Of a stretch of 64,000 nucleotides of DNA, positions 58,758 through 64,000 are shown one piece after another. How positions within the stretch are numbered: the first letter of the stretch is position 1; each line of letters begins with the position of its first letter. The DNA is taken from the NCBI RefSeq assembly GCF_019703515.2, contig NC_059351.1, positions 15,317,501-15,381,500 on the forward strand, given 5' to 3'. This DNA comes from Myxocyprinus asiaticus. Lineage: Eukaryota; Chordata; Actinopteri; Cypriniformes; Catostomidae. The notes under the pieces were generated by a model, which worked only from the letters and a program-made list of their open reading frames with translations, ran no database searches and was not told where the DNA came from. The translations under genes and the position numbers were made by a program.

Positions 58758-60077
58758 CTACAGCAGAGCCGGTGTTGTAGTTGCAGGAGGACGCCCTTGG
58801 CTACGAGCAGATGGGGTGCGGGGTCTTGAGCTGCGTCGGGGCAGGATGTGTTGTATAGACTCCATCTGCTGCTTCACCGCCGAGAACTGCTGGGCAAAGT
58901 CCTCGACAGTGTCGCCAAATAGGCCAACCTGGGAGATGGGGGTGTCAAGGAACCGTGCCTTGTCAGCCTCGTGCATCTCAGCCAAGTTGAGCCAAAGGTG
59001 GCGCTCCTGGACCACCAGGGTGGACATCGCCTGCCCGAGAGACTGCACCGTGACCTTTGTCGCCCGGAGAGCGAGGTCGGTCACCGAGCGCAGTTCCTGC
59101 ATCAATCCCGGGTCAGAACTACCCTCGCGCAGTTCTTTTAGCGCCTTGGCTTGGTGTACTTGCAGGAGAGCCATGGCGTGCAGGGCGGAGGTGGCTTGTC
59201 CAGTGGCACTGTAGGCTTTGGCCGACAGGGACGAGGTAAACCTACAGGCCTTGGAAGGGAGCTTTGGGGGAATTATACACTGGGGTAATCGCCGAATAGC
59301 CCCTGGCCACCCTACCATCGAGGGTAGTGAGGGCGGGGGAGCTGAAAGATCAAGACTGGGCAGTAAAAGGTGCCTCCCACGACCTTGTCAGCTCCTCGTG
59401 CACTTCCGGGAAGAAAGGAACTGGAGCGGGGTGTGGCTGTGAGTGGCGCCACGAGCCCAGGAACCAATCATCGAACCATGAGGGTTCAGGGGAGAGCAGA
59501 GGGTTCCACTCTAGCCTGACGCTCGCAGCTGCCCGGGAAAGCATGTCCGTCATTTCCGTGTCTGCCTGTGACTGGGCAACCGGACCCAAGGGGGGGAGCC
59601 CAGCTGAGGCTTCTGTGTCCGATTGGACAAGCCCGCTCTCCGATGCTGCGCTCGAGAGCTCATCAATTTCGCGGGCTCCGAACAAGAGGTCGAACTCACC
59701 GTGAGATGAGCCGGCGGACTCATCTGGAAGCCTGATCGGGGCAGACGAGCGTGCTGGGGAATGAGAGGTCCGTGGAGGGATACCCGGCGGAGGTGGTCCC
59801 ATTGAGGTCACCAAATCGCCCCAGTGCTAGCCGCGCTGGCCTCATACCCGTAGGTAGAAGGACCGAGGCGGGAAGCCGCTGGGGTGGCTTGCTTTCATAC
59901 CAAAGCAAACCGCGACTGCAACGTTGCCATTGTCATGTTCTCGCAATGAAAACATGATCCATCCACGGACGCTGTCTCCGCGTGGGTCGTGCCCAGACAC
60001 GAAAGACAGTGATCGTGACCATCAGAAGTTGAGAGATAACGACCGCAACCAGGAATAACACACAAATGGAAAGGCAT
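58758..60077 (-). pseudogene. DIRS copy 2 gag-like gene, broken into three open parts
   Basis: The start MPFHLCVIPGCGRYLSTSDG lies at 60077, followed by open parts 59350-59814 and 58758-59318 in other frames. The last carries SALHAMALLQVHQAKALKEL and VEDFAQQFSAVKQQMESIQH as in copy 1. Frame breaks near 59890 and 59340 differ from those of copy 1. Confidence 0.75.
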
Positions 60078-60667
60078 CTTTAAAAAGACGGGTTTTTAAA
60101 AAGACGTTCCGTGTGTGCCGCTCTTTTAGAGAAATATACTCTTTTAGAGGAATATACTCTCTTATTTCTGCCGAAGCGCTAAGGGGCGTTCTCTGCAGTG
60201 CACCAGTGCAGAGGAGGGAGAAGACACTGAAATGCGCCGTCAGATCCAGCAGAGGTGAATGAACAGTCAGCTCAGTAAACATCAACCGTTCGGCTCCGAA
60301 GAGAAAATCTGAATGAGTGGTTGCATTCCAGCTCCTTTTATACCCGTATGTCCGGGGGAGTGGTATGCAAATTTTCATTGGCCTTTTATCAAAGACCAGA
60401 GGTGTCTTGGGCTCCCAAGGGTGACCCCTAGTGTCACTACATCGACATAACATCGAGTGAGTGACAGATAGGGAACTCATTCTAAAAACTGTAAAGCTAT
60501 AAATGAAGCTTACTATTTACAAACCGGTTTAACAAGTACATAGGCATGTGGTTTCAAAGAATTTATTGTTGCAACATCATTATCAGCATCCATGTAGCAG
60601 AAGTTTAGCAAAAAATTTGAAATTTATATATACTGAGTGCATTATAAAGCCCCAGTTTTGTACTTAC

Positions 60668-60827
60668 ATTCTAAAATTGTTATCCAAAAAGCATCGATTC
60701 CGAAGAAGCCCTGCCCACAGCTGGACGCCAACAATCCCAAAGATAAAGAAAACAAAGAAACAAAGTAGCAAAACGTTTCCCAGCATCGGTAAAGTATCCA
60801 ACAACAACGTCACCAGGATACGCATAC
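60668..60827 (-). CDS. cacna1i: cacna1i exon 2: domain I S4-S5 linker and S5
   Basis: The 160-nt exon begins by completing the serine split with exon 1 and reads [20 protein letters not shown], then the hydrophobic IS5 ([20 protein letters not shown]) and [13 protein letters not shown]. The donor is GTAAGTA. The start of the cysteine-rich extracellular turret (RNRCFL) is typical of all T-type channels. DIRS copy 2 begins only about 190 bp downstream in the next intron. Confidence 0.95.
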
Positions 60828-61716
60828 CTACAAGATTGAGATACATGATGTCACAAACACATTTAAAAATACAAGCAATGAAGAATCAAAGTCATCAAGG
60901 ACATACCTTAGACTTCTACTGGTTTTATACAAAGCTCACTAAGGACTACAGGCTAACCCTAACTGACATCCAAACCCTACCTCTAAAAGACAACTTCTTG
61001 AATTTTTAGAATGAGAAAAAACAATTATACTCTATTTGCCGAAACTCATTATGAATACATTTTACAATTGTCCCCAAAAGTAAATTAAAAATGCTAAAAA
61101 ACTATAGCCAAGAACAGTACATACACACACATACACATATTTGCAATGCTGTGGCTAATGCTCAGTGATTTGAGAGTAATGGAATTGGAAACTTAACAGC
61201 CATAGGGTCTCACTTCTCACTAACTCCAAAATCTATTACTGCTTTGCTGCACACACACACATAAAAGTATTTGGTATGTGTTGACAAAAGGAGTGAGCTA
61301 TAAATGGTAAGTGTATCCGTGCATGTCAAGAGCTTACCATGTTGCACTACATTAAACAAAACAGACCCTAACTTTTGCTATTGGACCCAATCCATGACTG
61401 TAACACACACCAGCACATTTCTAAAGGCTGACTGTGTGTGTGTTTCAGTGTGTTTTGTGCTCCATCAAGTATGAGATGTTGGACAGAATATGTGTTGACA
61501 CTAAACTGCAACAATCAGCGTCAGTGACCATGTTAATACATTATGAGTCTTGTATAGTCTTTGTGTGTGTGAATCTATAAATACATCAGGAACATCTTTT
61601 TTCAGCACTAGTCCAAATCACTTGCTTCAAATCAATATCTGGGCTGTAAAAGTGTGACACTGAAAGAAAAATAAGAAAGATGGAGGAAGAACAGAGTGAA
61701 AGAAAGCAGTACTCAC
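60828..61716. other. Intron between exons 1 and 2
   Basis: About 890 bp, AT-rich with scattered CA/TG runs (near 61130, 61250 and 61560). Nothing coding was seen. Confidence 0.6.
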
Positions 61717-61814
61717 TGGGAACTCTGTTGATGGCTCGTAAAGGTCGGAGAACCCGTACGATTCTGATGGCTGAGAAACTAACATTATGGCCGTCTAAAG
61801 AATACTCTAACATC
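61717..61814 (-). CDS. cacna1i: cacna1i exon 1 of window: domain I S4 voltage sensor
   Basis: The 98-nt exon (phase 1 in, phase 1 out) encodes the end of IS3 and the IS4 helix, including [19 protein letters not shown] with arginines every third residue. The acceptor is a T-rich tract ending CAG at 61815-61817 and the donor is GTGAGTACT. The previous exon must lie beyond 64000, more than 2 kb upstream. Confidence 0.95.
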
Positions 61815-62229
61815 CTGAAAAAAAAATAACGACATGATTAGGGCTGAGCAATTTAGCTAAAAAATTATCTTGATATTTTTCTGCCTTTTGATGATGTTCA
61901 ATACACAGTATCTTGATATTAGTGTATCTGCTCTGAAATGGCTTAAAAGGGTGATTTTTTTCAGAAGAACAATTATTTCTACCAAACAGCTATTGCGGCC
62001 CATTAAATTCAAAATGTTTAATGCAAGAACTACAATACATTAAAATTAGCTGAAAATAATCAAGGCATGTTGTCCACACTGTTTTTGAACAAGAAATATT
62101 TAATGATATTTAATAATTTTAATTTATAACCACTAATATAAAAAACTGTAATAAATAGCAACATTTAACTGCTTACATATTTTACAAAAACATTTTCATA
62201 TATAAAAATGCCATGTACGAACATATTGG

Positions 62230-63565
62230 AGTGAACAAATCAAACAAATCGTTGAATCAAGGGTTTTGAATCGATTCATTGAAATGGACATTGTAGAATA
62301 TTCACGGAAATTAATACATTTACAAACTCTAATACCAAGTTTTCTACTGAGAAATCATGCAAACAAATCATTTAAATCGAGAATTTTGAATCAATTAATT
62401 GAAATGGACAGTGTAGACTATTCACGGAAATTAATCGATCTACCAAATCTAACGCCAATTTTGCTAGTGAGTGATTATGGAAATGAATCATTGAATCAAG
62501 AGTTCTGAATCGATGATAACACTTTACAATAAGTTTCCTTTCGTAAACATTAGTTACAGTACATTTACAGTTTTTTTTTTACAGTTATGAGTACATTAGG
62601 TATAATTAAACAATAAACAACATATTTTTTACAGCCTTTCATTAATCTTTGTTAATCTTAGTTAATAAAAATTCAATTGTTCATTGTTAGTTTACGTTAG
62701 TTCTTAGTGCATTAAATAATGCTAACAAATCCAGGTTTTGACTTTAAAAATTTAATAGAATATGTAGTAATTAACATTAACCAAGATTAATAATAAATGC
62801 TGTAAAAGTATTGTTTATTGTTCTTTCATGTTAACTGATGTTGTTAACTAATGGTAACAAAATGGAACCTTATTGTAAAGTGTTACCGAATCGATTCATT
62901 AAAACTGAGAGTGTAGACTATTTACAGAAATACATCAAAGTACCAACTCTAATGGCACGTTTGCTACTGATAGATAATACAAACGAAAATTGAATCAAGA
63001 GTTTTGAATTGATTAATTGAAATGGACAGTGTAGAATAATCACAGAACTAAATCAAACTACCAACTCTAATGGCAGTTTTGCTTCTCAGTGATGATGCAA
63101 ATGAATAACTGAATAGAGTTTTAATCTGATTTACTGAAACAGACAGTGTAGACAATTATGGAAATAAATCGAACTACCAACTCTAATGCCAGTTTTGCCA
63201 TACTGAGTGATGACGCAAATTAATCACTGAACCAAGAGTTTTGAATCAATTCATTACTATAGACAGTGTTCACTATTCACAGGAATTAATCAAACTACCA
63301 ACTCTGATGCCAGTTTTTCTATACTGAGTGATGATGCAAACGAATAATAGAATCAAGAGTTTTGAATCGATTCATTGAAGTGGACAGTGCAGACTATAAA
63401 TGGAAATTAATTGAACTACCAACTCTAATGGCAATTTTGCTACTGAGTGATGATGCAAACAAATAATTGTATCAAGAGTTTTGAATCAATTCATTGAACC
63501 GGACAGTGTAGAATATTCACAGAAATGAATAAAACTACCAATTCTAACACCAATTTTTGCTCCTG
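62230..63565. repeat. Satellite array: about eight diverged units of about 120 bp
   Basis: The anchor gttttgaatcgattcattga recurs with its gaa at 62270, 62390, 62509, 62890 (after the MITE), 63008, 63245, 63366 and 63485, and a damaged one at about 63124. Each unit also has gacagtgtagactattcac, aaactaccaactctaatgcc and actgagtgatgatgcaaac. Spacing is 116-121 bp. The array lies in the intron upstream of exon 1 and is interrupted by one MITE. Confidence 0.92.
62515..62887. mobile_element. hAT-like MITE inserted in the satellite, 8-bp target duplication
   Basis: The ends gataacactttacaataag and (inverse of) cttattgtaaagtgttacc enclose 373 bp without coding capacity. The same 8 bp, gaatcgat, stand on both sides (62507-62514 and 62888-62895). 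The 8-bp duplication and ends are typical of hAT elements in fish. Confidence 0.9.
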
Positions 63566-63873
63566 AGTTTTAAAAAAAAGACTTAGAAATGTGATGCTTT
63601 TGTCTGAAATAATGACTAACTTGTAACTTCCTTACACTAGAAAACATTACTATTTTAATGAGTTTAAATGGGTGATCAATCTGCACTTTAGCTTCAGTTG
63701 CAACACTTGGACAAAGGAAGTAGTAGAATTAATTGTGTCAGCAAGAGAGAGACAGACAGGGAGATCATTGCCTGCTGATAATTGTCATTCATGAGCTTAG
63801 CTGTGACACATCGACTTGACATTAGAACTGGAACTGACATTAAAATTGGATCTGACATTAAACAAACAAACAA

Positions 63874-63894
63874 ACAAACACACACACACACACT

Positions 63895-63922
<28 letters not shown>
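63874..63922. repeat. CA microsatellite near right edge
   Basis: A caaa run followed by about 20 CA units with one interruption. Sequence after it to 64000 shows nothing recognisable. Confidence 0.95.
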
Positions 63923-63928
<6 letters not shown>

Positions 63929-64000
63929 AGCACTTAAGAGTTTAATGACTCATAGAATTCTAGGAATCACACACACTAATCTTGACTTTTAAAATCTTCT

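Larger units (their letters stand above)
56440..60476 (-). mobile_element. DIRS-like retroelement, copy 2 (decayed, 3' truncated)
   Basis: Same gene order and strand as copy 1, with near-identical blocks (for example ctggaccacctgagggtgga at 56768 and 748). The 5' terminal repeat ends at 60476 (gagtgagtgacagataggga). Its 3' part stops near 56440 inside recombinase sequence, and a separate deletion joins RNase H to recombinase near 56765. It lies in the 6.7-kb intron between exons 2 and 3, sense to the channel gene. Confidence 0.85.
5041..61814 (-). other. cacna1i: T-type calcium channel alpha-1I (Cav3.3) gene, interior part: 26 exons, both ends outside window
   Basis: The gene encodes the pore-forming subunit of a low-voltage-activated calcium channel of the plasma membrane (four domains, each S1-S6). 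The 26 exons listed separately join in one continuous frame, all with GT-AG introns, giving about 1,477 codons against roughly 2,200 for the human protein. The parts seen are IS4 to IVS5. Assignment to Cav3.3 rather than Cav3.1 or Cav3.2 rests on local residues remembered from the family: KPQWC with EDWSLFLFSP before IIIS1, VSLASSGG in IIIS3, [16 protein letters not shown] in the domain III pore, RPYYADY before IVS1, and [15 protein letters not shown] in IVS5. The I-II loop and IIS1 look partly Cav3.1-like, so a phylogeny would settle it. Teleosts may carry two cacna1i copies, and a/b cannot be decided here. IS1-S3, the domain IV pore, IVS6 and the C-tail are not in the window. Confidence 0.9.

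Noticed and set aside
62230..63565. CRISPR-like array
   Set aside because: Units are about 120 bp, diverged, contiguous without unique spacers, and in a vertebrate intron. This is a satellite.
1..64000. A bacterial-type defence, toxin or biosynthetic system
   Set aside because: The sequence is clearly vertebrate intron/exon DNA with transposons; no operon-like set of genes exists.

Overview
The window is a piece of a teleost fish genome, most likely cypriniform. It is AT-rich, intron-rich and full of fish transposon families (DIRS, Ty3/gypsy, Tc1/mariner, hAT-like and other palindromic MITEs) and long CA/TATC microsatellites. The species cannot be named from the sequence alone.

The only host gene recognised is the interior of a T-type voltage-gated calcium channel alpha-1 subunit on the minus strand. 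By residue choices it is best read as cacna1i (Cav3.3). I placed 26 exons with GT-AG borders, and reading phase is continuous from exon to exon (about 1,477 codons). They run from domain I S4 (61814) down to domain IV S5 (5041). The first exons (N-terminus, IS1-S3) lie beyond 64000. The last exons (domain IV pore, IVS6, C-terminal tail) lie below position 1. Pore signature residues of domains I-III (Glu, Glu, Asp) are present, as are the voltage-sensor arginines of all four S4 helices and the start of the I-II gating-brake loop. Exon numbers used here count only exons inside this window, 5' to 3' of the gene.

Everything else is intronic or flanking. From left to right: a decayed DIRS retroelement (1-4554, minus); IVS5 exon; an AAGTC-bordered repeat (5258-6557); a complete but dead Tc1-like transposon with TA duplications (6561-8194); domain IV and III exons among MITEs (9450-23709); a short Ty3/gypsy LTR element with a 5-bp target duplication (25277-28664); II-III linker exons (28874-33407); domain II exons (36174-47610), including a nested repeat composite at about 39880-42765; I-II loop and domain I pore exons (49523-53938); a second decayed DIRS copy (about 56440-60476, minus); IS5 and IS4 exons; and a roughly 120-bp tandem satellite (62230-63565) cut by a hAT-like MITE with an 8-bp duplication.

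I found no evidence of a new biochemical system. The observations most worth following are: TG tracts touching the splice sites of three channel exons; loss of a catalytic residue in every reverse transcriptase and in the transposase present; the layered transposon nests; and the satellite with a precisely dated insertion inside it.
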